A stretch of DNA of 64,000 nt from Streptomyces alanosinicus (lineage in GTDB: Bacteria; Actinomycetota; Actinomycetes; Streptomycetales; Streptomycetaceae), in the NCBI RefSeq assembly GCF_014650595.1, contig NZ_BMVG01000009.1, positions 124,001 to 188,000 on the forward strand, in the 5' to 3' direction. The position numbers and the translations under genes are program-made. The notes beneath the pieces are model-generated. The model was not told where the DNA came from, made no database searches, and saw nothing but the letters and a program-made list of their open reading frames with translations. This document shows positions 8,205-15,887 of this stretch, one piece after another (within the stretch, counting starts at the first letter, position 1; every line of letters starts with the position of its first letter).

Positions 8205-8966
8205 TCAGCGCGCCGCCAGTTCCAGCAGCTCCGCGCCGGCCGGCGCCCGGGCCGGCACGCGCGAGGTGCGCCACAGCCAGTGCACGTCCCGGCCGAAGGA
8301 CCACAGCAGCGACCCCAGGGCCAGCCCCACGATCGCCAGATCGGCCAGGTGGGGGAGGAGTTCGGCGCCCGCGACGAGCAGGGCGATGCCCTGGACCGCG
8401 GCGACGGTCTTGCGGGCGAAGGACGGCGGCAGCGGGGCGTTCAGCCAGGGGGCGAGGCGGGCCGCGGCGAGGAAGGCGTAGCGCATCGCGCCGATCAGCA
8501 GCACCCATGGACCGAGCTGTGTGGCCACGTACACGCTCAGTACCAGGATCAGAAACGCGTCGACCTCCATGTCGAAGCGGGCGCCGAGCGCGCTCGACGT
8601 ACCGGTGCGGCGGGCCACCTTGCCGTCGACACCGTCCAGGAGCAGGGCGACCGCGGTCAGCGCGACCAGCAGGGTCACCGGCGGCGCGCTCTCGAAGGAG
8701 TCCGCGACCAGCGAGGTCACCCCGCCCACCAGGGTGGCCCGGCCGAGCGTGACCCGGTTCGCGGGACCGAAGGAGCGCAGGCAGGAGCGGTGCAGGGCGC
8801 GCGCCAGCACCGCCCAGGTGGCGAACGCGAACGCAAGCCCCGTCAGCCAGCCGGCCGGCCCCATGCCTATCGCCGTGCCGAGCAACGCGAGCAGCAGGAT
8901 CTGTACGCCCGCTCCCACCGCGGTCTCCTGCTGGGGCCTCGCGTCATATGTGTTGTTCAGGGCCAC
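8205..8966 (-). CDS. CDP-alcohol phosphatidyltransferase family membrane enzyme
   Basis: A 253-residue membrane protein with the CDP-alcohol phosphotransferase signature, read as DGVDGKVARRTG followed by GARFDMEVD (D-G-x2-A-R-x8-G-x3-D-x3-D pattern with slight spacing change). Several membrane helices surround it. The family moves a phospho-alcohol from a CDP donor onto an alcohol acceptor such as inositol or glycerol phosphate. The GTG start at 8966 has a GGAGGG sequence 6-7 nt upstream; the long in-frame extension to 9203 is not needed. It diverges from the dehydrogenase gene that begins the pterin-like cluster, so it may belong functionally to that cluster, perhaps anchoring a product to lipid. 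That link is inference. Confidence 0.85.
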   Translation of the reverse strand: MALNNTYDARPQQETAVGAGVQILLLALLGTAIGMGPAGWLTGLAFAFATWAVLARALHRSCLRSFGPANRVTLGRATLVGGVTSLVADSFESAPPVTLLVALTAVALLLDGVDGKVARRTGTSSALGARFDMEVDAFLILVLSVYVATQLGPWVLLIGAMRYAFLAAARLAPWLNAPLPPSFARKTVAAVQGIALLVAGAELLPHLADLAIVGLALGSLLWSFGRDVHWLWRTSRVPARAPAGAELLELAAR

Positions 8967-9072
8967 CGCACACCCTCCGGCCGAGTGACAGAGTCGATCA
9001 CGCCGCGTACTGTGCGCGGCCTGTGCACTTCTCGGTACGTGAACAACTTGCCTACTGTTCAGGAGGATGCCG

Positions 9073-10062
9073 ATGAACCGCTCGGCCCGCGCGTTCTGGC
9101 TGCGCTCACCCGGCCATGGCGAGCTGCGTGAAGTCACCCTGGCGGCGCCCGCCGAGGACGAGGTCCTGGTGCGCGCCCGGTACTCCGGCGTGAGCCGCGG
9201 CACGGAGACCCTCGTCTTCCGCGGCGGGGTGCCGGACAGCCAACACGCCGTGATGCGCGCGCCGTTCCAGGAGGGCGACTTCCCGGGCCCGGTGAAGTAC
9301 GGCTACCTCAGCGTCGGCACGGTGGAGGAAGGCCCGGCTGGGCTGATCGGGCGTACGGTCTTCTGTCTGTATCCGCATCAGAGCCGTTACGTCGTTCCGG
9401 TGAGCGCCGTGACCGTCGTACCCGAGCGGGTGCCCGCCGCGCGGGCCGTGCTCGCCGGGACCGTGGAGACCGCCGTGAACGCCCTGTGGGACGCGGCGCC
9501 GCTGATCGGCGACCGGATCGCGGTGGTCGGCGGCGGCATGGTCGGTTGCTCGGTGGCCGCCCTGCTCGCCCGCTTCCCCGGGGTACGGCTGCAGCTCGTC
9601 GACGCCGACCCGGCCCGCGCCAAGACCGCCGAGGCGCTCGGCGTCGACTTCGCGGCGCCCGACGACGCCCTCGGCGACTGCGACCTGGTCGTGCACGCCA
9701 GCGCCAGCGAAGCCGGCCTCACCCACGCCCTGCGGCTCCTCGCCCCCGAGGGCACCGTGGTGGAACTGAGCTGGTACGGCGACCGGCGCGTCGCCCTGCC
9801 GCTCGGCGAGGCCTTCCACTCCCGCCGGCTCACCCTGCGCAGCAGCCAGGTCGGCACCGTCTCCCCGGCCGCCCGCGCCGGCCGCGGCTACGCCGACCGG
9901 ATGGCGCTCGCCCTCGACCTGCTCGCCGACCCGGCCCTGGACGCCCTCATCACCGGCGAGAGCGCTTTCGAGGAACTCCCGGACCTCATGCCGAAGCTCG
10001 CCTCGGGTGACATTCCCGCCCTGTGTCACCGGATCCGGTACGCCGAGACGGGCCTGACCTGA
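9073..10062 (+). CDS. zinc-type alcohol dehydrogenase-like oxidoreductase
   Basis: A 329-residue medium-chain dehydrogenase-like protein. The N-terminal half has RARYSGVSRGTETLVFRGG; the second half has a nucleotide-binding fold, VVGGGMVGCSVAALLARFPG, with an acidic residue at the end of the second strand (LQLVDAD), suggesting NAD. The catalytic zinc cysteine of true alcohol dehydrogenases is not present in SGVSRGTE, as in the BchC-like subgroup. The start at 9073 is preferred over ATG 9067 because AGGAGG then lies 6 nt away. It opens a rightward run with the pterin-synthase-like, glycosyltransferase, methyltransferase and membrane genes. The substrate is unknown. Confidence 0.82.
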   Translation: MNRSARAFWLRSPGHGELREVTLAAPAEDEVLVRARYSGVSRGTETLVFRGGVPDSQHAVMRAPFQEGDFPGPVKYGYLSVGTVEEGPAGLIGRTVFCLYPHQSRYVVPVSAVTVVPERVPAARAVLAGTVETAVNALWDAAPLIGDRIAVVGGGMVGCSVAALLARFPGVRLQLVDADPARAKTAEALGVDFAAPDDALGDCDLVVHASASEAGLTHALRLLAPEGTVVELSWYGDRRVALPLGEAFHSRRLTLRSSQVGTVSPAARAGRGYADRMALALDLLADPALDALITGESAFEELPDLMPKLASGDIPALCHRIRYAETGLT

Positions 10063-10174
10063 GAAAAGAGTGAGACAGGGCTGAACGCGGGAATGCGGTG
10101 AGCCGTACTACACGGCATCCCCCGCCGGGTAAGGAACAGGGGGACCAGACGCGTCGTACCTGGAGGGTCGTCCG

Positions 10175-10573
10175 TTGCTCAGCATCACCGTCCGCGATCA
10201 CATCATGATCGCCCACAGCTTCCACGGCGACGTGTTCGGGCCCGCCCAGCGCCCGCACGGCGCCACGTTCCTCGTGGACGCCACCTTCCGCCGCGAGGCG
10301 CTGGACGAGGACAACATCGTGGTCGACATGGGCCTGGCCACGCAGGAACTACGGGTCGTCACCGCCGAGCTGAACTACCGCAACCTCGACGACGAGCCCG
10401 ACTTCGCCGGCATCAACACCTCCACCGAGTTCCTCGCCAAGGTCATCGCCGACCGGCTGGCCGAACGCATCCACAAGGGCGCCCTCGGCGAGGGCGCCCG
10501 GGGCCTCACGGGCATCACGGTGACCCTGCACGAGTCGCACATCGCCTGGGCGAGTTACGAGCGTGGCCTGTGA
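10175..10573 (+). CDS. 6-pyruvoyl-tetrahydropterin synthase homologue with altered active site
   Basis: A 132-residue protein of the PTPS/QueD fold: AHSF (His14) and PHGATF (His28) correspond to the zinc-binding strands, and VTLHESHIAWASYE is the usual C-terminal Glu-bearing strand. The canonical HGH pair is HGA here (Ala30), the catalytic Cys before it is absent, and the usual LDH catalytic His is LNY. These losses argue against ordinary pyruvoyl-tetrahydropterin or carboxy-tetrahydropterin chemistry. The TTG start at 10175 has GGAGGG 7 nt upstream. The stop overlaps the glycosyltransferase GTG start, indicating coupled translation. It probably acts on a related reduced pyrimidine or pterin. 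Confidence 0.82.
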   Translation: MLSITVRDHIMIAHSFHGDVFGPAQRPHGATFLVDATFRREALDEDNIVVDMGLATQELRVVTAELNYRNLDDEPDFAGINTSTEFLAKVIADRLAERIHKGALGEGARGLTGITVTLHESHIAWASYERGL

Positions 10574-11841
10574 CCGGGGCGACCGCGCACCGGGCGCGCC
10601 TGGCCTATGTGCCGGAGCAGCCCGCCGCCGCCCAGCAGCCGCCCGCCGCCGAGAAGGCCGCTGCCGCTGAGAAGGCCACCGTCGTCAAGAAGGCCACTGT
10701 CGCCAAGAAGGCCGTCGCCGCCGAGAAGGCCGGGATCACCCCCATGTCCCTGCACACCGTGCACTTCGTCCTCCCGGGCGGCGTCGACGACCCGGCCACG
10801 CCCAGCGGCGGAAACGCCTACGACCGCCGGATCTGCCTGGACCTGCCCGGTTTCGGCTGGGAGGTCACCCGGCACATCGTGCCCGGCACCTGGCCGCGGC
10901 CCGACCAGGCCGCCCGCGACCAGCTCGCCCGCACCCTGGTCGACCTGCCGGACGACGCGGTCGTCCTGCTGGACGGGATCGTCGCCTGCGGTGTCCCGGA
11001 GCTGGTCGTCCCGCACACCGACCGGCTGCGCCCGGCCGTACTCGTCCATCTGCCGCTCGGCGACGAGACCGGCCTTCCCCCGGCCGTCGCGGCCGGCCTC
11101 GACGCCGGTGAACGCGCCGTCCTGCGCGCCGTGCCGGCCGTCGTCGCGACCAGCGACTGGGCGGTGCGCCGGCTGGTCTCCCACCATGGGCTCGCCCCCG
11201 AACGGGTGCATGTCGCCGCGCCCGGCGCCGACATCGCGCCGCTCGCGCCCGGCACGGACGGGGTCTCCCGGCTGCTGTGCGTGGCGGCGGTCACTCCGCG
11301 CAAGGGCCAGCACCGCCTCGTGGAGGCGCTCGCGGCCGTCCGGGACCTGCCGTGGACCTGCGAGCTGGTCGGCGGCCTCGGCCACGACCCCGGCTATGTC
11401 CGCGGGCTGCGCACCCTCATCGACCGTCTCGGCCTCGCCGACCGGCTGCACCTGAGCGGACCGCGCTGCGGGGCCGACCTCGACGCCGCCTACGCCGCCG
11501 CCGACCTGATGGTCCTCACCTCCTACGCCGAGACCTACGGCATGGCGGTCACCGAAGCCCTGGCCCGCGGCATCCCGGTCCTCGCCACCGACGTGGGCGG
11601 AGTCCCCGAGGCGGTCGGCCGCGCGCCCGACGGCGGGGTGCCCGGCATCCTCGTCCCGCCGGAGGACCCCGCCGCGCTCGCCGCCGAACTGCGCGGCTGG
11701 TTCGGTGAACCCGATGTACGCCGCCGGCTCAAGGCCGCGGCCCGTGGCCGCCGCGCCGGGCTCGACGGCTGGGCCGCCACCGCCCGCAGCCTGGCCGCCG
11801 TCCTCGCCCGGCTCCCCGAAGCCCCGAGGAGGGCAGCATGA
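10570..11841 (+). CDS. GT4-type glycosyltransferase
   Basis: A 423-residue GT-B glycosyltransferase. The core starts near MSLHTVHFVLPGGVDDP (Met59) with the glycine-rich loop PSGGNAYDRR. The donor-binding half shows VAAVTPRKGQHRLVEAL and LTSYAETYGMAVTEALARGI, the usual EX7E region of family 4. The first 58 residues are an Ala/Glu/Lys repeat (variants of AAEKA and VKKAT) with no counterpart in the family. The GTG at 10570 overlaps the preceding stop and is retained, but translation could start at ATG 10744. The stop overlaps the methyltransferase start. It likely glycosylates the cluster product; donor and acceptor are unknown. Confidence 0.85.
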   Translation: MTGATAHRARLAYVPEQPAAAQQPPAAEKAAAAEKATVVKKATVAKKAVAAEKAGITPMSLHTVHFVLPGGVDDPATPSGGNAYDRRICLDLPGFGWEVTRHIVPGTWPRPDQAARDQLARTLVDLPDDAVVLLDGIVACGVPELVVPHTDRLRPAVLVHLPLGDETGLPPAVAAGLDAGERAVLRAVPAVVATSDWAVRRLVSHHGLAPERVHVAAPGADIAPLAPGTDGVSRLLCVAAVTPRKGQHRLVEALAAVRDLPWTCELVGGLGHDPGYVRGLRTLIDRLGLADRLHLSGPRCGADLDAAYAAADLMVLTSYAETYGMAVTEALARGIPVLATDVGGVPEAVGRAPDGGVPGILVPPEDPAALAAELRGWFGEPDVRRRLKAAARGRRAGLDGWAATARSLAAVLARLPEAPRRAA

Positions 11842-13067
11842 GTACGCCGAAGAGCACGACGAACGGCATCGCGTCGATCCCGGTCCAGTCCGGACCGGGA
11901 GGTGCGGAGCCGGCGCGCAGGGCCGAGGGTGAAGGACAGTCGGTACGACGGACCGAGAGCGAGGTGGAGCGGGTGGCTGAGGCCGGTCGCGGTGAGGCAC
12001 GTCCGCCGGCCGCTGCGGTGCGGGACGAGGAGCTCGCCACGGTGCGCGAGGAGGCGCCCGGCGCGCGGGAGCGCGGCGCCGAGGCCGCGGCCGGGCCGGA
12101 CGGCGCAGGGGACGGCGGCGGCGCGGCCGACGACGCGGTGCGCGGCGGGCACTCCCCGGTCGTCGCCGGGGCTGGGCCCGTCGGGCGCTCCGGCGAGCGG
12201 GCCACCCTGCGGCTGCGCGACGGAGAGCCCGAGGAACCGCCCCGCTACGCACCCGAATGGCTGCGTCTGCGGGAAACGGCGGACGCGGCGGCCCGCGCGC
12301 AGGATCTGCTGGATCCCTTGCGCGACCGGCTGGCCGGTCTGCCGGGCCGCACCGGCCCACTGGCCGTGCACGACCTGGGCTGCGGCACCGGCTCGATGGG
12401 CCGCTGGCTCGCGCCCCGGCTGGCCGGCACCCAGCACTGGGTCCTGCACGACCGGGATCCCTACCTGCTGCACTTCGCCGCCGTCGGCTCCCCGCGCGCC
12501 GCCGCCGACGGCAGCGCCGTCACCGTCGAGACCCGGCGCGGCGACCTGGCCCGGCTGACCGCGGAGGCGCTGGCCGGCGCCGCACTGGTCACCGCCTCCG
12601 CACTGCTCGACGTCCTCACCCGCGAGGAGGTCGTCGCCCTCGCCGACGCCTGCGCCGGGGCGGGCTGCCCCGCGCTGCTCACGCTGTCCGTCGCAGGACG
12701 TGTCGAACTCACCCCGGGCGACCCGCTCGACGGGGAGATCGCCGAGGCGTTCAACGCCCATCAGCGGCGGTCCGGGCTGCTCGGCCCGGACGCGGTCACC
12801 GTGGCCGGCGAGGCGTTCGCCGCGCGCGGCGCCGCCGTACGGGTGCACCCGAGCCCATGGCGGCTCGGTCCCGCGGAAGCGGCGCTGACCGAGCAGTGGC
12901 TGCGCGGCTGGGTGGGCGCGGCCGTGGAACAGCGGCCCGAACTGCGCGACCGTGCCGAGCGCTATCTGAAGGACCGGCTCGCCGCCTGCGCGGCCGGTGA
13001 ACTGCGGGTCGTCGTCAACCACAGCGACCTGCTGGCTCTGCCCCAGCCGACGGGCGGGGTGTCATGA
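11838..13067 (+). CDS. class I SAM-dependent methyltransferase with disordered N-terminus
   Basis: The methyltransferase core starts near residue 130 (PRYAPEWLRLRETAD) and has the SAM motif VHDLGCGTGSMGRWLAPRL, an acidic residue after the second strand (LHDRDP) and a likely post-II loop VTASALLDVLTREE. The first 125 residues are Glu/Ala/Gly/Arg-rich, look disordered and match no domain. The ATGA start overlaps the glycosyltransferase stop, and its own stop overlaps the next gene. It probably methylates an intermediate or the glycoside of the cluster. Family assignment is secure; the acceptor is not known. Confidence 0.85.
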   Translation: MSTPKSTTNGIASIPVQSGPGGAEPARRAEGEGQSVRRTESEVERVAEAGRGEARPPAAAVRDEELATVREEAPGARERGAEAAAGPDGAGDGGGAADDAVRGGHSPVVAGAGPVGRSGERATLRLRDGEPEEPPRYAPEWLRLRETADAAARAQDLLDPLRDRLAGLPGRTGPLAVHDLGCGTGSMGRWLAPRLAGTQHWVLHDRDPYLLHFAAVGSPRAAADGSAVTVETRRGDLARLTAEALAGAALVTASALLDVLTREEVVALADACAGAGCPALLTLSVAGRVELTPGDPLDGEIAEAFNAHQRRSGLLGPDAVTVAGEAFAARGAAVRVHPSPWRLGPAEAALTEQWLRGWVGAAVEQRPELRDRAERYLKDRLAACAAGELRVVVNHSDLLALPQPTGGVS

Positions 13068-14470
13068 CGGCGCGGTCGGCCGCGACGGACCAGGAGCACC
13101 GGGCCACCGGCACGGGCGGCCACGCGCGCGTGACGCTCAAGGGCACGCTGCACGCGCGCGTCCCCGACGGCGGACCGGCGGGCGTGTGCGTGTACGGCGC
13201 CGGCACGGCCCGCGCGCGCGTGCAGAACACGGGCACCGGGCGTGCGATGCACTCGGGCGGTATCGCGGTCGGGGAAACGGCAGCCCCGGCCCCGGCAGCC
13301 TCGGTCCCGGAAGCGTCGGTCCCTAAAGCGTCGGCCGCCGAGTCCGCCCCCGCAGCCGAACGGGCCCCCGCCCGCCGGCGTCCCGGGTCGCGGGCGCTGC
13401 GCACACACATCGGCACCTTCGCCGGCACCGTCATCCTCGCTGCCCTGCTGTGGCGGCTCGGCACCGGAGTGCTCCTGGACGGGCTGCGGCGGATCGACAC
13501 CGCGACGGTGCTGGCCGCGCTGGCCATCGGCGGGGTCACCACCGTGCTGAGCGCCTGGCGCTGGCAGTTGGTGGCCCGCGGCCTGCGCATCCGGCTGCCG
13601 CTCGGCCCCGCCGTCGCCGACTACTATCGGGCGCTGTTCCTCAACGCGGCGCTGCCCGGCGGGATCCTGGGCGATGTGCACCGCGCGGTCCGGCACGGGC
13701 AGAGCACCGGTGACCTGCGGCGCGGGGTCAAAGCGGTGGTGCTGGAACGCGTCGCGGGACAGATCGCGCTCGCCGTGTTCGCGCTGGCGGTGCTGCCGAC
13801 CCTGCCGTCCCCGGTCCGCGCCGACGCCCGGGACCTCGCCGCGCCGGTGGCGCTCGCCGTGACCGGCGCGCTCGCCATGGGCCTCGCCGTCCGCATGAAC
13901 CGCGCGCCCTCCCGCCGGGCCGGGGCGCTCGGCACCGCGCTCGGCGAGGCCCGCGCGGGTCTGCTGTCCCGCCGAGGCGGACCCGGGATCGCGCTGTCCT
14001 CCGCCGTCGTCCTGGCCGGGCATCTGGCGACGTTCGTCCTGGCCGCCCGGGTCGCCGGCTGCACCGCCCCGGTCACGGCGCTGGTCCCGCTCGCCGTCCT
14101 CGCCCTCGTCGCCATGGGACTGCCGCTGAACGTGGGCGGTTTCGGTCCGCGCGAGGGCGTGACCGCCTGGGCGTTCGCCGCCGCCGGACTCGGCGCGAGC
14201 ACGGGTGTCGCCGTCGCCGTCGTGTACGGCGTCCTCAGCTTCGTGGCGAGCCTGCCCGGCGCCGCCGTCCTCGCCGTGCGCTGGTACGCCGGGCTGCGCG
14301 GGGCGCCGGACGGGCCGCGCCCCTCGCCCGCGGGGGACCGTCAGCGCTCCCGCTCGGAGGTGAGCAACGCGAAATACGGCTCGAAGGATTCCGCCAGGCT
14401 CGCCAGCAGTGCCTTCCCCTTTTCCGCCGAACCCAGGGAAGGACGGCCGATGACGCCCGATTCGGTATAG
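13064..14470 (+). CDS. UPF0104/lysylphosphatidylglycerol synthase-type membrane protein
   Basis: A 468-residue protein with a low-complexity N-terminal part to about residue 105 and then seven to eight membrane helices. It contains the family signature LPLNVGGFGPREGVTAWAF and the earlier ALPGGILGDVHRAVRHG segment. Proteins of this fold include the membrane part of MprF and related putative lipid or glycolipid flippases; none of the catalytic aminoacyl-transfer domain is present. The start overlaps the methyltransferase stop. The last 43 residues run antisense through the 3' end of the creatininase-family gene, a tail-to-tail overlap of 130 nt. It may move the glycosylated cluster product across the membrane. 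Confidence 0.8.
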   Translation: MTARSAATDQEHRATGTGGHARVTLKGTLHARVPDGGPAGVCVYGAGTARARVQNTGTGRAMHSGGIAVGETAAPAPAASVPEASVPKASAAESAPAAERAPARRRPGSRALRTHIGTFAGTVILAALLWRLGTGVLLDGLRRIDTATVLAALAIGGVTTVLSAWRWQLVARGLRIRLPLGPAVADYYRALFLNAALPGGILGDVHRAVRHGQSTGDLRRGVKAVVLERVAGQIALAVFALAVLPTLPSPVRADARDLAAPVALAVTGALAMGLAVRMNRAPSRRAGALGTALGEARAGLLSRRGGPGIALSSAVVLAGHLATFVLAARVAGCTAPVTALVPLAVLALVAMGLPLNVGGFGPREGVTAWAFAAAGLGASTGVAVAVVYGVLSFVASLPGAAVLAVRWYAGLRGAPDGPRPSPAGDRQRSRSEVSNAKYGSKDSARLASSAFPFSAEPREGRPMTPDSV

Positions 14471-15117
14471 GCGGACATTCCCACGGTGAGCAGATGACGA
14501 CGGTCGTCAGCGGTGAAATCGGCGGACTCGTGACCAGGGCGGACGAATTCGGGGTGAGCGTGCAACAGAATCGAGGTCTCGATTTCCCCGGCGTGCATGT
14601 CGGTGAGCAGCGAGGTGTGCACCCCCGCCCGCTCCCGCGCCGTCTCCCAGTCCTCGGCGGCCGGGAACAGCGCCGCCCGCTCCCCCCGCGCGAAGGCCTC
14701 CTGCACGACGTTGCCCAGGACGTAGTTGCCGCCGTGGCCGTTGACCACGACGAGTGCGTCGACGCCCGAGCGGCGCAGCGACGCCGCGATGTCCGTGACC
14801 ACCGCGTGCAGGGTCACGGCGGAGATGCTGACGGTTCCCGGCCAGGTGGCGTGCTCGTGCGAGCAGGAGACCGTCACCGGTGGAAGGAGGTGCACCGGGT
14901 ACGCGGCGGCGATCTCCCGCGCCACGGCGCAGGCGACGAGCGTGTCGGTCACCAGCGGAAGGAACGGACCGTGCTGTTCGAAACTGCCGACGGGAAGGAC
15001 GGCGACCTGTGCTGAAACGCCCGCCCCCCGCGCCGCCACGTCCTGGGTGGTGTCCGCCGGCAACACGCCGTACGACACTCCGTCCGCCGCCGTCCGCGCG
15101 CCCGAACCACTCATCAT
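14341..15117 (-). CDS. creatininase-family amidohydrolase, probable formamide hydrolase
   Basis: A 258-residue creatininase-fold enzyme. Visible metal-ligand motifs are LPVGSFEQHGPFLPLVTDT, VVVNGHGGNYVLGN and DMHAGEIETS. Relatives include creatininase, MftE and archaeal ArfB, which removes the formyl group from the formamidopyrimidine made by archaeal GTP cyclohydrolase III. Only 35 nt separate its start from the divergent GTP cyclohydrolase II homologue, whose predicted product is the same formamidopyrimidine, so deformylation of that compound is the natural proposal. Two adjacent ATG codons (15117 and 15114) could serve as start. The family call is strong; the specific reaction is inference. 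Confidence 0.85.
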   Translation of the reverse strand: MMSGSGARTAADGVSYGVLPADTTQDVAARGAGVSAQVAVLPVGSFEQHGPFLPLVTDTLVACAVAREIAAAYPVHLLPPVTVSCSHEHATWPGTVSISAVTLHAVVTDIAASLRRSGVDALVVVNGHGGNYVLGNVVQEAFARGERAALFPAAEDWETARERAGVHTSLLTDMHAGEIETSILLHAHPEFVRPGHESADFTADDRRHLLTVGMSAYTESGVIGRPSLGSAEKGKALLASLAESFEPYFALLTSERER

Positions 15118-15152
15118 TTCACGGCCTTTCGTCTCTGCTTAGGAATCAGATC

Positions 15153-15827
15153 ATGACAGACAACACCGGCGTCAACCTCGGCGTACTCGGCAAGAAGTCC
15201 CCGCGGCGGTCGTGCGCGGAACGCGTGGTGAATGCACCGCTGCCCACCGTGTACGGGAAATTCCAGGCGATCGGCTACCTGGACCACGATCGCGGGGACG
15301 AGCAAGTGGCCCTGGTGTACGGCGAGATCGGCACCGAGAATGTGCTGACCCGGCTGCATTCGGAGTGCCTGACCGGGGACGCGTTCGGCTCCCGGCACTG
15401 CGAGTGCGGTGACCAGCTGGCCTCGGCGCTGCGCGCCGTCGTCGCCGAAGGCAGTGGCATCGTCGTCTACTTGAGGGGCCACGAGGGCCGCGGCATCGGA
15501 CTGCTGGCCAAGCTGCGTGCGATGGCCCTGCAGGCCGAGGGCCTGGACACGGTGGAGGCGAACCTCGCGCTCGGGCTGCCCGTCGACGCCCGCGACTACG
15601 GCATCGCGGCCGAGATCCTGCGCGACCTCGGGGTGCGCTCGGTACGCCTGATGTCCAACAACCCGCGCAAGCGGGAGGCGCTGGTACGGCACGGCATCCA
15701 GGTCGCCGAGCGGGTGCCGCTCCTGATCGAGCCGTGCGAGAGCAACATCACCTATCTGCGCACCAAGCGGGAGCGGATGGACCACATCCTGCCCCATCTG
15801 GACGCCGTCGTCGCCCACGGCTCCTGA
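15153..15827 (+). CDS. GTP cyclohydrolase II homologue, Tyr-to-Met variant predicted to form FAPy
   Basis: A 224-residue RibA homologue. Zinc ligands are Cys72, Cys83 and Cys85 in HSECLTGDAFGSRHCECGDQ; the nucleotide-binding RGHEGRGIGLLAKLRAMALQ and the C-terminal VRLMSNNPRKRE are kept. The position of E. coli Tyr105 (KIRAYALQ) is Met124 here (KLRAMALQ). Work on S. coelicolor SCO6655 showed that this Tyr-to-Met change makes the enzyme release 2-amino-5-formylamino-6-ribosylamino-4(3H)-pyrimidinone 5'-phosphate (FAPy) instead of the fully deformylated riboflavin precursor. It is therefore probably not a riboflavin gene but the entry step of the surrounding cluster. AGGA lies 8 nt before the ATG. 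Confidence 0.92.
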   Translation: MTDNTGVNLGVLGKKSPRRSCAERVVNAPLPTVYGKFQAIGYLDHDRGDEQVALVYGEIGTENVLTRLHSECLTGDAFGSRHCECGDQLASALRAVVAEGSGIVVYLRGHEGRGIGLLAKLRAMALQAEGLDTVEANLALGLPVDARDYGIAAEILRDLGVRSVRLMSNNPRKREALVRHGIQVAERVPLLIEPCESNITYLRTKRERMDHILPHLDAVVAHGS

Positions 15828-15847
15828 AGCCGGACGGCCGGTCAGAC

Positions 15848-15877
15848 GCCCGCCGCCTCCCCCCACGGGCGGCGGGC
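15848..15877. terminator. hairpin terminator between convergent genes
   Basis: A 10-bp G/C stem (GCCCGCCGCC and its complement) with a 10-nt loop lies between the cyclohydrolase and the serine hydrolase 3' ends. Confidence 0.75.
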
Positions 15878-15887
15878 GACCGACCGG

